Assembly (NCBI GenBank): GCA_001899585.1
Contig: MKWE01000007.1
Location: forward strand, 57,220-121,219
Direction of reading: 5' to 3'
Origin: Rhodospirillales bacterium 70-18
GTDB taxonomy: Bacteria > Pseudomonadota > Alphaproteobacteria > Acetobacterales > Acetobacteraceae
DNA length: 64,000 nucleotides
Under the pieces are notes generated by a model that was given only the letters and a program-made list of their open reading frames with translations, ran no database searches and had not been told where the DNA came from. Within the stretch, counting starts at the first letter, position 1. Each line of letters starts with the position of its first letter. A program made the translations under genes and the position numbers. Positions 10,507-19,578 of the stretch are shown in pieces.

Positions 10507-12687
10507 ATGACCCGCGATCCGGCCATCACAGGCTACCTCGACCGCTTCTCCCACCGGCCCGGCGAGGCGTTCACCGCCCATGTCAGCCTGCACGAGCCGG
10601 GCCCGGCCCGCGCGCGGCTGGTGCGCGTGCTCGGGGCAGACCCCAACCCGGCCGGCCCGGGGATGCGGTTCGAGGATCTGGCGGCGGTGTTCGACACGCG
10701 CTTCCATGGCCAGCGCCAGGCCACGAGGCTGGGCTCGTTCGGCCTGGTCGAGGCCGGGCCGCGGCGCGACCGGCGGGCAGGCTGCACCTGGTCGGTGCTG
10801 GTCTGGGCCGGGGCCGCGGCGGCGGCGCGCACGGTGCTGGCCGAGGAAGGCGCGGCCCATGTCGCGCTGCGCGCCGGCGCCGACGGCGCCGCGGCCGTGC
10901 TCGCATGGCCGGGCGGCACGCTCACCCTGGCGACCGGCGCGCGCATGGCGCCGCGCCGCTGGTACCGGCTGTGGCTGGCCGCCGACCCGGCGAGCGGGCA
11001 GGTCACGCTGGGCCAATGCGCGCTGGAAGACGGCGTGCCGGCGGTGGCGCAGGCGGCCGCCGCGGGGCTGGAACTGCCGGCGGGCGGCCAGCCGGTGCTG
11101 TTCGCCGCCGAGCAGTTCACCGCGCCGCTGCTGCATTTCACCGGCAAGCTGGAGGCGCCGTCCATCCTGGCCGGCTGCTACCCGGACGGCCCGCCAGCGG
11201 ATGCGCCGGTGCTGGCCCGGTGGGATTTCGCCGTGGACATCGCCGGCCAGGCCCTGGCCGACACCGGGCCGCAACTCTGCCACGGCCGCACCGTCAACAT
11301 GCCCACCCGCGCGGTGGTGGGTGCCGGCTGGAGCGGGCGGGAACATTGCTGGCGACACGCGCCGCAGGACTACGCCGCCATCCACTTCCACGACGACGAC
11401 ATCGATGACTGCCGCTGGCAGCCGGCCTTCACCTTCACCGTGCCGGACGGCCTGCGCAGCGGCGCCTACGCGCTGCACCTCACCTGCGCCGGCAGGGAGG
11501 ACTGGCTGCCGCTGTATGTGCTGCCGAAGCGGGCGGGGCCGTCCGCGCCAGTGGTGTTCCTGGCCGCCACCTTCACCTACCAGGCCTACGCCAACCACGC
11601 GCGCGGCAACGCCGATGCCGAGTACCTCGCGCGCGTCGCCGCCTGGGGCGCCTATCCGAACAATCCGGACCAGTTCCCGCTCTACGGCACCTCCACCTAC
11701 AACCGCCACGCCGACGGCAGCGGCATCGGTTTCTCCTCGCGCCGGCGGCCGATCCTGACGATGCGGCCGGGCTTCCTCACCTTCAACGACCCGCTCGGCT
11801 CCGGCCTGCGCCACTACCCGGCCGACACCCATCTGCTGGGCTGGCTGGAGGCGCGCGGCATCGCCTTCGACATCGTCACCGACGAGGACCTGGACGACGA
11901 GGGCGTGGCCCTGCTGGCGCCCTATCGCTGCGTGCTGACCGGCTCGCACCCCGAATACCACACGCCGGGCACGCTGGACGCGCTGGCCGCCTACACCCGC
12001 CAGGGCGGCAGCCTGTGCTACCTGGGCGGCAACGGCTTCTACTGGCGCATCGCGCGCGACAAGACCCAGCCGCACATGATCGAGCTGCGCCGCGCCGAGG
12101 GCGGCATCCGCGCCTGGGCGGCCGAGCCGGGGGAATACTACCACCAGCTGGACGGTGGCATGGGCGGGTTGTGGCGGCGCAACCGCCGGCCGCCGCAGGC
12201 ACTGGCCGGCGTCGGCTTCTCCGGGCAGGGCAAGTTCGAGGGCACCCATTACCGCCGCCTGCCGGCCAGCTATTCACCCGAATATGCCTGGATTTTCCGG
12301 GGAATCGAGGGCGAAATCCTCGGAAATTACGGGCTTTCGGGCGGCGGAGCGGCCGGTTTCGAGCTGGATCGCGCGGACCCGTTGCTCGGCACGCCGGACA
12401 ACACGGTGATCCTGGCGCGTTCGGAGGACCCCCCGGCCTCGTTCGTGACCGTGCCGGAGGAGCTGCTGTCCCACCTCGCGACGGTGAACGGCGAGCCGCC
12501 GGCCGAGCTGATGCGCGGCGAGATCGTGCATTTCGCCACGCCTTCCGGCGGCGCGGTGTTCGCCGTCGGCTCGATCACCTTCTGCGGCAGCCTGTGGCAC
12601 GATGGCGCCTTCCAGGGCCCGGTGTCGCGGCTGCTGGAAAACGTCGTTCGCCGCTTCGCCGGCCTGGATCAGGAACCCGTCGCATGA
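10507..12687 (+). CDS. N,N-dimethylformamidase large (beta) subunit-like protein
   Basis: A 726-residue protein resembling the large subunit (DmfA2) of N,N-dimethylformamidase. It has a lectin-like N-terminal part and a central and C-terminal DMFA2-type region (YPNNPDQFPLYGTSTYNRH, LTGSHPEYHTPGTLDALAAY, GGSLCYLGGNGFYWR). DMFase cleaves dimethylformamide to dimethylamine and formate and needs a small alpha subunit. No small-subunit gene is adjacent here, so this may be a stand-alone amidohydrolase with another substrate. The stop overlaps the Ldh gene start (ATGA). It opens a + strand catabolic operon divergent from the peptide importer. Confidence 0.8.
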   Translation: MTRDPAITGYLDRFSHRPGEAFTAHVSLHEPGPARARLVRVLGADPNPAGPGMRFEDLAAVFDTRFHGQRQATRLGSFGLVEAGPRRDRRAGCTWSVLVWAGAAAAARTVLAEEGAAHVALRAGADGAAAVLAWPGGTLTLATGARMAPRRWYRLWLAADPASGQVTLGQCALEDGVPAVAQAAAAGLELPAGGQPVLFAAEQFTAPLLHFTGKLEAPSILAGCYPDGPPADAPVLARWDFAVDIAGQALADTGPQLCHGRTVNMPTRAVVGAGWSGREHCWRHAPQDYAAIHFHDDDIDDCRWQPAFTFTVPDGLRSGAYALHLTCAGREDWLPLYVLPKRAGPSAPVVFLAATFTYQAYANHARGNADAEYLARVAAWGAYPNNPDQFPLYGTSTYNRHADGSGIGFSSRRRPILTMRPGFLTFNDPLGSGLRHYPADTHLLGWLEARGIAFDIVTDEDLDDEGVALLAPYRCVLTGSHPEYHTPGTLDALAAYTRQGGSLCYLGGNGFYWRIARDKTQPHMIELRRAEGGIRAWAAEPGEYYHQLDGGMGGLWRRNRRPPQALAGVGFSGQGKFEGTHYRRLPASYSPEYAWIFRGIEGEILGNYGLSGGGAAGFELDRADPLLGTPDNTVILARSEDPPASFVTVPEELLSHLATVNGEPPAELMRGEIVHFATPSGGAVFAVGSITFCGSLWHDGAFQGPVSRLLENVVRRFAGLDQEPVA

Positions 12688-13736
12688 ACATCGCCCCCGA
12701 CCGCCTGCGCCAGCTCACCATGAGCATCCTGCGCGCCAGCGGCAGCAACGATGCGGAGGCGGCCACGGTGGCCGACCATCTGGTCGGCGCCAACCTGGCC
12801 GGCCATGACAGCCACGGCGTCGGCATGCTGCCGGCCTACCACCGCAGCCTGCGCGGCGGCCATCTGCGCCCCAACGCAGCGCCCACGATCGTGCAGGACA
12901 GCGGCAGCTTCGCCGTGTGGGACGGCGATGGCTGCTACGGCCAGGTGGTGGCGCGCGACGCCATGGCCTGGGCGATCGCCACCGCGCGCACACATGGCGT
13001 GGCGGTGCATGGGCTGCGCAACACCCACCATATCGGCCGCGTCGGCACCTATGGCGAGATGGCGGCGGCGGCCGGGCTGCTCAGCGTGCAGTTCGTCAAC
13101 GGCTATGGCGGCGCGCCGAAGGTGGCCCCGTATCGCGGGCGGGAGGGCCGGTTCTCCACCAACCCGATCTGCATCGCCGTGCCCGGCACCGCCGCCAACC
13201 CGCCGGTGGTGCTGGACATGGCGACCAGCCGGATCGCGCTGGGCAAGGTGCGCGTCGCCTACAACGAGGGCCGCCACGTCATCGGCGGCGCGCTGATCGA
13301 TGCCGCCGGCCAGCCCACCACCGACCCGGCGGTGATCTACACCGAGCCGCATGGCGCGGTGCTGCCGTTCGGCGAGCACAAGGGCTACGGTCTGGCGATG
13401 ATCTGCGAACTGCTGGCCGGCGCGGTGGCCGGCGCCGGCACCATCCAGTCGATGGCCCCGCCCGACAAGGGCATCATCAACGGCTGGCTGACCTTCGTGC
13501 TGGACCAGCAGCGGCTGGCCGCCGGCCCGCTGATCGAACGCGAGATCGACGGGCTGATCACCTGGGCCAAGTCCGCAGCGCCCGCCGACCCGGACTTGCC
13601 GGTGCTGGTGGCCGGCGAGCCGGAGCGGATCGCCCGCGCGGCCCGCGCCCGCGACGGCATCGAGATCGACGCCACCACCTGGGCGCAGATCCGCGATGTC
13701 GCCACGGCGTTCGGCGTCAACATCGACCTCGCCTGA
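12684..13736 (+). CDS. Ldh family (malate/lactate dehydrogenase type 2) NAD(P)-dependent oxidoreductase
   Basis: A 350-residue member of the Ldh_2 family (malate, lactate, ureidoglycolate and delta-1-piperideine-2-carboxylate dehydrogenases). GHDSHGVGMLPAYHR contains the catalytic histidine region, and NTHHIGRVGTYGE and GEHKGYGLAM are typical. The substrate is not predictable from sequence. Translation is coupled to the preceding amidase-like gene by an ATGA overlap, and the Gfo/Idh gene follows 9 bases later. Together they suggest hydrolysis and then oxidation of a small hydroxy or amino acid (inference). Confidence 0.88.
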   Translation: MNIAPDRLRQLTMSILRASGSNDAEAATVADHLVGANLAGHDSHGVGMLPAYHRSLRGGHLRPNAAPTIVQDSGSFAVWDGDGCYGQVVARDAMAWAIATARTHGVAVHGLRNTHHIGRVGTYGEMAAAAGLLSVQFVNGYGGAPKVAPYRGREGRFSTNPICIAVPGTAANPPVVLDMATSRIALGKVRVAYNEGRHVIGGALIDAAGQPTTDPAVIYTEPHGAVLPFGEHKGYGLAMICELLAGAVAGAGTIQSMAPPDKGIINGWLTFVLDQQRLAAGPLIEREIDGLITWAKSAAPADPDLPVLVAGEPERIARAARARDGIEIDATTWAQIRDVATAFGVNIDLA

Positions 13737-13745
13737 GCCGCCGCC

Positions 13746-15017
13746 ATGCACGACGCCCCCTTGCGCATCGGCTTCATCGGCGCCGGCTTCATCGCCCGCT
13801 TCCACCTGCAATCGCTGCTGGGCGTCCGCCACGCCCGCGTGACCGGCGTGTTCGCCCCCACCCCGGCACGGCGGGACTCCTTCGCGGCGCAGGCCAACGC
13901 AATGGAGCTCGGCCCCTGCCGCGCCTTCGACAGCCTGGCGGCGATGCTGCACAGCGGCGAGATCGACGCGGTGTGGCTCGCCAACCCCAACCACGCGCGG
14001 CTGGAGGCGATGCAGGCGCTGCACGACGCCCGGCTGGCCGGCGCCACCAGCGTGTTCGCGGTCGCCTGCGAGAAGCCGCTGGCGCGCACCCTGGCCGAGG
14101 CGCGCGCGATGCTGCGGCTGGCCGAGGCGGCGGGGCTGCTGCACGGCTACCTGGAGAACCAGCTGTTCTCCACCGCCGTGCTGCGCGGCCACGACATCAT
14201 CTGGCGCCGCGCCGTGCCCAGCGCCGGCCGGCCCTACCTGGCCCGCGCCGCCGAGGAGCACAGCGGCCCGCACGAGCCATGGTTCTGGAACGCCGACGAG
14301 CAGGGCGGCGGCGTGCTGTCGGACATGATGTGCCATTCGGTGGAGGTCGCCCGCTTCCTGCTGACCGCCCCCGGCGAGCGGCGCGACGCGCTGCGCCCGG
14401 TCAGCGCCAGCGCCAGCGTCGCCACGCTGAAATGGCGCCGCCCGGCCTATGCCGAGAAGCTGCGCCGGGAGTCGGGCGGCCGGGTCGATTACGCCACCCG
14501 CCCGGCGGAGGATTTCGCCCGCGGCATGGTGACGCTGCTGGACCCGGACGGGCGCGAGGTGGTGATCGAGGCCACCACCTCCTGGGCCTATGTCGGCCCG
14601 GGGCTGCGCATGACGCTGGAATTGCTCGGGCCGGAATACGCGATGGAGTTCAACTCGCTGTCCACCGGGCTGCGGGTGTTCCTCTCCCGCGCCGTGCGGG
14701 GCAGCGCCGGCGAGGACCTGGTGGAGAAGCAGAACGCCGAGCAGGGCAGCATGCCGATCCTGGAGGACGAGGCCGGCACCTATGGCTACACGCTGGAAAA
14801 CCGCCATTTCGTCGAGCGGTTCCGCCGCCGCGAGATGCCGATGGAAACCTTCGCCGACGGCGTGGCGGTGGTGGAGCTGCTGATGGCGCTGTACCGCTCG
14901 GCCGAGCTGGGCCGGACGATCAGCCTGCCCGACCCGGAACTGGAAACCTATGTGCCGCTGGCCGCACGGGAGGCCGCTTCGGCGCGGCGGGCAAGCGAAG
15001 GCCACAAAGAGACGTAG
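13746..15017 (+). CDS. Gfo/Idh/MocA family oxidoreductase
   Basis: A 423-residue protein. The N-terminal Rossmann fold shows GFIGAGFIARFH, and the CEKPLART motif of the family lies at about residue 115. The C-terminal dimerisation domain is long. These enzymes oxidise or reduce sugars, inositols and related polyols with NAD(P). The substrate is unknown. It is the third gene of the + strand run and ends facing the M20 peptidase gene, with a large hairpin between them. Confidence 0.85.
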   Translation: MHDAPLRIGFIGAGFIARFHLQSLLGVRHARVTGVFAPTPARRDSFAAQANAMELGPCRAFDSLAAMLHSGEIDAVWLANPNHARLEAMQALHDARLAGATSVFAVACEKPLARTLAEARAMLRLAEAAGLLHGYLENQLFSTAVLRGHDIIWRRAVPSAGRPYLARAAEEHSGPHEPWFWNADEQGGGVLSDMMCHSVEVARFLLTAPGERRDALRPVSASASVATLKWRRPAYAEKLRRESGGRVDYATRPAEDFARGMVTLLDPDGREVVIEATTSWAYVGPGLRMTLELLGPEYAMEFNSLSTGLRVFLSRAVRGSAGEDLVEKQNAEQGSMPILEDEAGTYGYTLENRHFVERFRRREMPMETFADGVAVVELLMALYRSAELGRTISLPDPELETYVPLAAREAASARRASEGHKET

Positions 15018-15082
15018 AGGCGATGAGAAGCGTTCCTTCTTGGCGCCTCCGCCTCTCCTGCCGCTGGAAGAAGCAGAGCAAA

Positions 15083-15187
15083 TTTTACTACGAAGGCACG
15101 AAGACACGAAGAAGAGGGGTTTCGGATGATTTGGAGCGTCGTTCCTGCTTCTTCGTGCCTTCGTGCCTTCGTGCCTTCGTGGTAAAG
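15083..15187. repeat. Large imperfect palindrome of CGAAGGCA-type units (type C), probable bidirectional terminator
   Basis: The left arm (15084-15115) reads as repeated CACGAAG/ACACGAAG units. The right arm (about 15148-15186) reads CTTCGTGC repeated three times and closes with GTGGTAAA against TTTACTAC. The loop is about 32 bases. The right arm has one extra 8-base unit. It lies exactly between two convergent genes. Just upstream (15003-15060) is a shorter GAGGCG/CGCCTC hairpin whose left side (acaaagagacgtagaggcg) is shared with 27566-27584. Confidence 0.7.
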
Positions 15188-16612
15188 CTATTCCGGCCTT
15201 GTCCCAACGTGCCCTTGTGCGCGCCCATGCGCGATGTCCCACCAGATGCCGGCCATGAACCCCAGCCCCTCGCGGAACAGTGAGCCCAGCCCGTGCTCGT
15301 CCGGACCGTGCTGGTGGCAGCCGGCATAGGAGTTCGGCACCCATATGACCGGCGTGCCCAGCTCCTCCTTGAACAATTGCGAGGGGTTGGAGCCGGAGGA
15401 ATTCGGGATCACGTTCGGCGCCCGCCCGGCCGTCTCGGTGAGCGAGGCCACCACCAGCCGCACCCAGGGGTCGTCCGGGTCCGTCCGCGAGGCCTCGAAC
15501 ATGTCGCGCTCCACCACCGGCTCGATCCGCACCGCGCCGAAGCCCTGCGCATCCAGATGCGCGCGCAAGGCGGGCACGATGCTGCTGCCGGGCACATCGA
15601 CGGTATGGCGCACCTGCAGCCGCGCGCGGGCGGTGCCGGCGACGGCGTTCACCGGCGCGTCCGGCTGGCCGGTCAGGCTGGCGAGCACGATCACGCTGGT
15701 CCAGGCGAAGATGCGCTCGGCCTTGGACATTCCCGGCTCTCCCCACTCGGGGTCGGCCTCCGGCATGCCGGGCACGTCCTCGAACACGATGTCCGCACAG
15801 GCCTGGCGCACCGAGTTGGGCACCTGCGCCGGCGTCCAGCCAGGGACCAGGATGCGGCCCTTCGGCGTCACGATGCTGGCCAGCGCATGCGCCAGCACGA
15901 AGCCCGGATCGGCCAGCACGCCGCCCCAATGGCCGGAATGGTGGCTGCTCTCGCGCAGGTCCACCACCAGGTCGAACGCCACGCCGCCACGCCCGCCCAG
16001 CTTCACCTCCGGCATGAACAGCGTCTGGCGCGGGCCGTCCAGCCCGATGAACACGTCGGCCGCGCACAGCGCCCGGTGGCGTTGCAGGAAGGCGCGGATG
16101 CCGGGGGAACCGACCTCCTCGCCGGTCTCGACCAGGATCTTGGCGTTGAAGCCCAGCCGCCCCTGCGCCTCGATCAGCGCCCGCATGGCGTCGATGGCGA
16201 GCAGATGCTGGCCCTTGTTGTCCACCACGCCGCGGCCGTAGATGCGGTCGCCGTCCACCTTCAGCCGCCACGGGTCCAGCCCGGATTTCCAGCGTTCCGG
16301 CATGCCACGCACCACGTCGCCATGGCCGTAGACCAGCACGGTGGGCAGCGCCGCGTCCTCGATGCGGGTGGCCAGCAGCACCGGCCCGCGCGCCGCGTCC
16401 GGATTGTCCAGCACCTGCACCGTGAAGCCGAGGCCCGCCACCATCGGCCCCAGCACCTCGCCGCAATAGCGCCGCAGATCCGCCGCCCGCCGCGGCATCT
16501 GGCTCTCGGTGGGCACCGCCACCAGTTCGGCCAGGCGCGCTAGGTAGGCGCCGCTGTCGAAGATGCTGCGCGCCCGCGCCACCACGGCGGCGCGGCTGGT
16601 GTCGGCGCTCAT
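15188..16612 (-). CDS. M20 family metallopeptidase (dipeptidase-like), 474 residues
   Basis: A cytoplasmic zinc exopeptidase. Metal and catalytic residues are visible in LVYGHGDVVRG (His/Asp), GRGVVDNKGQHL (bridging Asp), VETGEEVGSPG (catalytic Glu and metal Glu) and the C-terminal HQHGPDEHG (His). The length fits the larger dipeptidase/ArgE-like M20 group. The start overlaps the stop of the second M20 gene (ATGA), so the two are co-translated. It probably hydrolyses peptides or N-acyl amino acids brought in by the neighbouring importer (inference). Confidence 0.88.
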   Translation of the reverse strand: MSADTSRAAVVARARSIFDSGAYLARLAELVAVPTESQMPRRAADLRRYCGEVLGPMVAGLGFTVQVLDNPDAARGPVLLATRIEDAALPTVLVYGHGDVVRGMPERWKSGLDPWRLKVDGDRIYGRGVVDNKGQHLLAIDAMRALIEAQGRLGFNAKILVETGEEVGSPGIRAFLQRHRALCAADVFIGLDGPRQTLFMPEVKLGGRGGVAFDLVVDLRESSHHSGHWGGVLADPGFVLAHALASIVTPKGRILVPGWTPAQVPNSVRQACADIVFEDVPGMPEADPEWGEPGMSKAERIFAWTSVIVLASLTGQPDAPVNAVAGTARARLQVRHTVDVPGSSIVPALRAHLDAQGFGAVRIEPVVERDMFEASRTDPDDPWVRLVVASLTETAGRAPNVIPNSSGSNPSQLFKEELGTPVIWVPNSYAGCHQHGPDEHGLGSLFREGLGFMAGIWWDIAHGRAQGHVGTRPE

Positions 16613-17751
16613 GCCAGGCTCTCGAACAGGCCCAGCATCAATTGGGCGCGCGGCACCAGCGAGGAGACGTAAAGCTGCTCGTGGTGCGTATGCCCGCCCT
16701 GCCCGTCCACCCCCAGCCCATCCAGCGTCGGCGCCATGGCGGCGGTGAAGTTGCCGTCGCTGCCGCCGCCGGTCTTGAGGTCGCGCAGCTCGAAGCCGAT
16801 GCCGGCCGCGATCGCCCGCGCCCGCTCGAACAGCGCCGCGATCCCGGGCGACTTCTCGTAGCCGGGCCGGTTCAGCCCGCCGGTCACTTCCATCGTCACG
16901 TCCGGATCGTACGGCTTCAGCGCCAGCACGCGCGCCACCGCGGCGTCGCCGATCTCCGGGTTGGGCACCCGCATGTCGATCTCGGCATGCGCCTCGGCCG
17001 CCACCACGTTGGCGCGCGTGCCGCCGCCGATGACGCCCACGTTCACCGTCACCCCGGTCGCGTAATCGGTCATCGCCTCAAGGTCGAGAATCTGGCGGGC
17101 GAGCTCCTTGATGGCGCTGCGCCCGTCCTCGTGCCGCGCGCCGGAATGCGCGGCGCGGCCCCGGATGCGCAGCTCGAAGCGCGCGGTGCCCTTGCGGGCG
17201 GTCACCACCTGACCGCCCTCGCGCGCCGGCTCGGTCACCAGCACATAGCGCGCGCGCCGCGCCTCCCGCTCGATCAGCGCGCGCGAGGTGGGGCTGCCCA
17301 CCTCCTCCTCGCTGACCAGCAGATGGCGGATCGGCAGCGCCGTCTCCCGCCCCAGCCGGCGCAGGTGGCGCATCGCGGCGAAGGCCAGATGCGCGCCGCC
17401 CTTCATGTCGTAGATGCCGGGGCCATAGGCGATGTCCCCCTCCACGCGAAACGGCAGCGGCCCGGCCAGGGTGCCGATGTCGTGCACCGTGTCCAGATGG
17501 CTCAGCACCAGGATGCCCGGCCCGTCGCCGCCCCAGGGCGAGGTCACCAGCAGGTGGTCGCCGAAGCCGTCGCGGCCGGGCGTGCGCTCGATCCGCGCCC
17601 CCAGCGTCGCGTAATCCTGCGCCACCTTGTCCACCATCCGGTTGACCGCCGCCGCATCGGTGGTGGGGCTTTCGATCTCCACCCACTCGCGGATGCCGGC
17701 GAGAAGCTCGTCCTGGTCGAGGGGAGGCGCGTTGCTGGCGGGTGCGGACAT
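16609..17751 (-). CDS. M20 family metallopeptidase (carboxypeptidase G2-like), 380 residues
   Basis: M20 residues are complete: LSHLDTVHDIG, GIYDMKGGAHLA, VSEEEVGSPTS, TEPAREG and the C-terminal DGQGGHTHHEQ. The 380-residue length and the GGGSDGNFTA motif fit glutamate carboxypeptidase / CPG2-like members. ATG 17751 is chosen because it has a GGAGAGAG ribosome site and begins at the usual distance from the fold. It is the first gene of the two-gene M20 operon and is divergent from the M28-like gene, with 142 bases between them. Confidence 0.88.
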   Translation of the reverse strand: MSAPASNAPPLDQDELLAGIREWVEIESPTTDAAAVNRMVDKVAQDYATLGARIERTPGRDGFGDHLLVTSPWGGDGPGILVLSHLDTVHDIGTLAGPLPFRVEGDIAYGPGIYDMKGGAHLAFAAMRHLRRLGRETALPIRHLLVSEEEVGSPTSRALIEREARRARYVLVTEPAREGGQVVTARKGTARFELRIRGRAAHSGARHEDGRSAIKELARQILDLEAMTDYATGVTVNVGVIGGGTRANVVAAEAHAEIDMRVPNPEIGDAAVARVLALKPYDPDVTMEVTGGLNRPGYEKSPGIAALFERARAIAAGIGFELRDLKTGGGSDGNFTAAMAPTLDGLGVDGQGGHTHHEQLYVSSLVPRAQLMLGLFESLA

Positions 17752-17893
17752 ATTCTCTCTCCGTGGCGAACCATGGCCTGTTCCAACGGTAGGCACGCCG
17801 CCCGGCCGGTGACTATCCCCCCCTCGGCCCCCCTTGCACTGCGTCCCCCGGCGGCTAGGCTCGTCCACCACACCCGACCAAGGAGCCACCGCC

Positions 17894-19570
17894 ATGGCCG
17901 ATCCCGCGCCCAGCGCCCTTTGCGCCGCCGTCAGCGCCACCGTCATGCAAGGCCATCTGCGGGAATTCGCCCGCTGGGTGAAGCTGTCGGGCACGCCTGA
18001 GGAGTTGCAGAGCCTGCGCACCGTGCAGGCCAGGCTCGACGAATACGGCTACCGCACGCAGATGCTGATGCACGACGCGTATATCAGCCTTCCCGGCCGC
18101 GCATCGGTTGTGGCCGACGGCGCGCCGCTCACCGCGATCACCCACTCGCACAGCCGGTCCTCGCCGCAGGGCGGGCTGTCCGGCCGGCTGGTCTATGTGG
18201 GCGACGGCCGGGCGGCGGATTTCGCCGGCAAGGACGTGCGCGGCGCCATCGTGCTGGCCGAGGGCATCGCCAACCCGCAGGTCGCCCGCCTCGCCTCGCT
18301 GGCCGGCGCCGCCGGGCAGCTGCACATCAGCCCGCACCACCACCTGCATGAAATGTGCGTCTCCCCGGTCTGGGGCAGCCCCACGCCGCAGACCCTCGCC
18401 CAGATGCCGGCGACGGTGGTCTGCACCGTCTCCAATGCCGACGGCAGCGCCCTGCGCGACCAGTTGGAGCAGGGAAAGCAGCCGCAGGTGGTCCTGCACG
18501 CCGCGGTCGATACCGGCTGGCGCAAGACACCCATCCTGGTCGGCGATATCGACGGCCCCGAGCCGGACGGCCCGTTCGTGCTGTTCAGCGGCCACCACGA
18601 CACCTGGTACTACGGCGTGATGGACAACGGCTCGGCCAACGCCACCATGCTGGAGGTCGCCCGCCTGGCCGCCACCCGGCGCGCGGAGTGGCAGCGCGGC
18701 CTGCGGGTGTGCTTCTGGTCCGGCCACTCGCACGGCCGCTACTCCGGCTCCGCCTGGTACGTGGATGAGCACTGGGAGGAGCTGGAGCGGCGCTGCGTCG
18801 CCCATGTCAACGTCGATTCCACCGGCGGCATCGGCGCCACCGAGCTGTCCGACGCCGCCGCCGTCTCCGAGCTGATCCCGCTGGCCGGCGAGGCGATCCG
18901 CGAGCAGACCGGCCATCAGCACCGCGGCAAGCGCAAGGCGCGCTCGTCGGACGACAGCTTCCCCGGCATCGGCATCCCCTCGATGTTCGGCGCGCTCAGC
19001 GAGCAGCCGCCCGGCCCGGTCAAGCTGCGCAACGCGCTGGGCTGGTGGTGGCACACGCCGGAGGACCTGATCGACAAGGTCGATCCCGACTTCCTGGTGC
19101 GCGACACCAAGGTGTTCATGCATGTCGTCTGGCGCCTGCTGGCCGACCGGGTGCTGCCGCTGGACTACGCGGCGCATGCCCGCGCGCTGGGCGAGGAACT
19201 CGCCGCCATCGGCGCGACACTGGCCGGCCGCTTCCCGATGGCGCCGCTGACGGAGGCCGCCGAGGCCCTGCGCGCCAATGCCGAGGCGCTGGCCGGGCGC
19301 GCCGCCACCGCCGACGCCGCACGGGTCAACGCCGCCCTGATGCGCGCCTCGCGCGCCCTGGTGCCGATCGACTACAGCCACGGCGACCGCTTCACCCACG
19401 ACCCCGCCCTGCCCAACCCCGCCTGGCCGACGCTGCAGCCGCTGCGCGACCTGGCGGCAACCGCGCCGGGCAGCGACGCCGAGAAATTCGCCACCGTCGC
19501 CGCCATGCGCGCGCGCAACCGCGTGCTGCACGCGCTGCGCGAGGCGAACGCCGCCCTGGCCGGGGCCTGA
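17894..19570 (+). CDS. M28 family metallopeptidase-like protein
   Basis: A 558-residue protein without a signal peptide. ATG 17894 with AGGAG is preferred to an in-frame codon 60 bases upstream. The zinc-site motifs SGHHDTWYYGVMDNGSAN, HVNVDSTG, SSDDSFPGIGIPS and WWWHTPEDLIDKVD match the M28 aminopeptidase / PSMA-like fold, with a PA-like insert near residues 85-165. The usual GAEE-x-G catalytic segment reads WSGHSHGRYSGS, so the glutamate pair is absent at the expected place. It may be an atypical clade or use another residue. The methyltransferase gene follows 8 bases later. Confidence 0.75.
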   Translation: MADPAPSALCAAVSATVMQGHLREFARWVKLSGTPEELQSLRTVQARLDEYGYRTQMLMHDAYISLPGRASVVADGAPLTAITHSHSRSSPQGGLSGRLVYVGDGRAADFAGKDVRGAIVLAEGIANPQVARLASLAGAAGQLHISPHHHLHEMCVSPVWGSPTPQTLAQMPATVVCTVSNADGSALRDQLEQGKQPQVVLHAAVDTGWRKTPILVGDIDGPEPDGPFVLFSGHHDTWYYGVMDNGSANATMLEVARLAATRRAEWQRGLRVCFWSGHSHGRYSGSAWYVDEHWEELERRCVAHVNVDSTGGIGATELSDAAAVSELIPLAGEAIREQTGHQHRGKRKARSSDDSFPGIGIPSMFGALSEQPPGPVKLRNALGWWWHTPEDLIDKVDPDFLVRDTKVFMHVVWRLLADRVLPLDYAAHARALGEELAAIGATLAGRFPMAPLTEAAEALRANAEALAGRAATADAARVNAALMRASRALVPIDYSHGDRFTHDPALPNPAWPTLQPLRDLAATAPGSDAEKFATVAAMRARNRVLHALREANAALAGA

Positions 19571-19578
19571 CCCTCCGC

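Noticed and set aside
15083..15187. CRISPR array
   Set aside because: The repeated units are contiguous octamers forming one hairpin, with no regular spacers and no cas genes.
12669..16466. Open frame of 1265 codons on the - strand
   Set aside because: It runs antisense to the Ldh and Gfo/Idh genes and into the M20 gene in the wrong frame; composition is that of a shadow frame.
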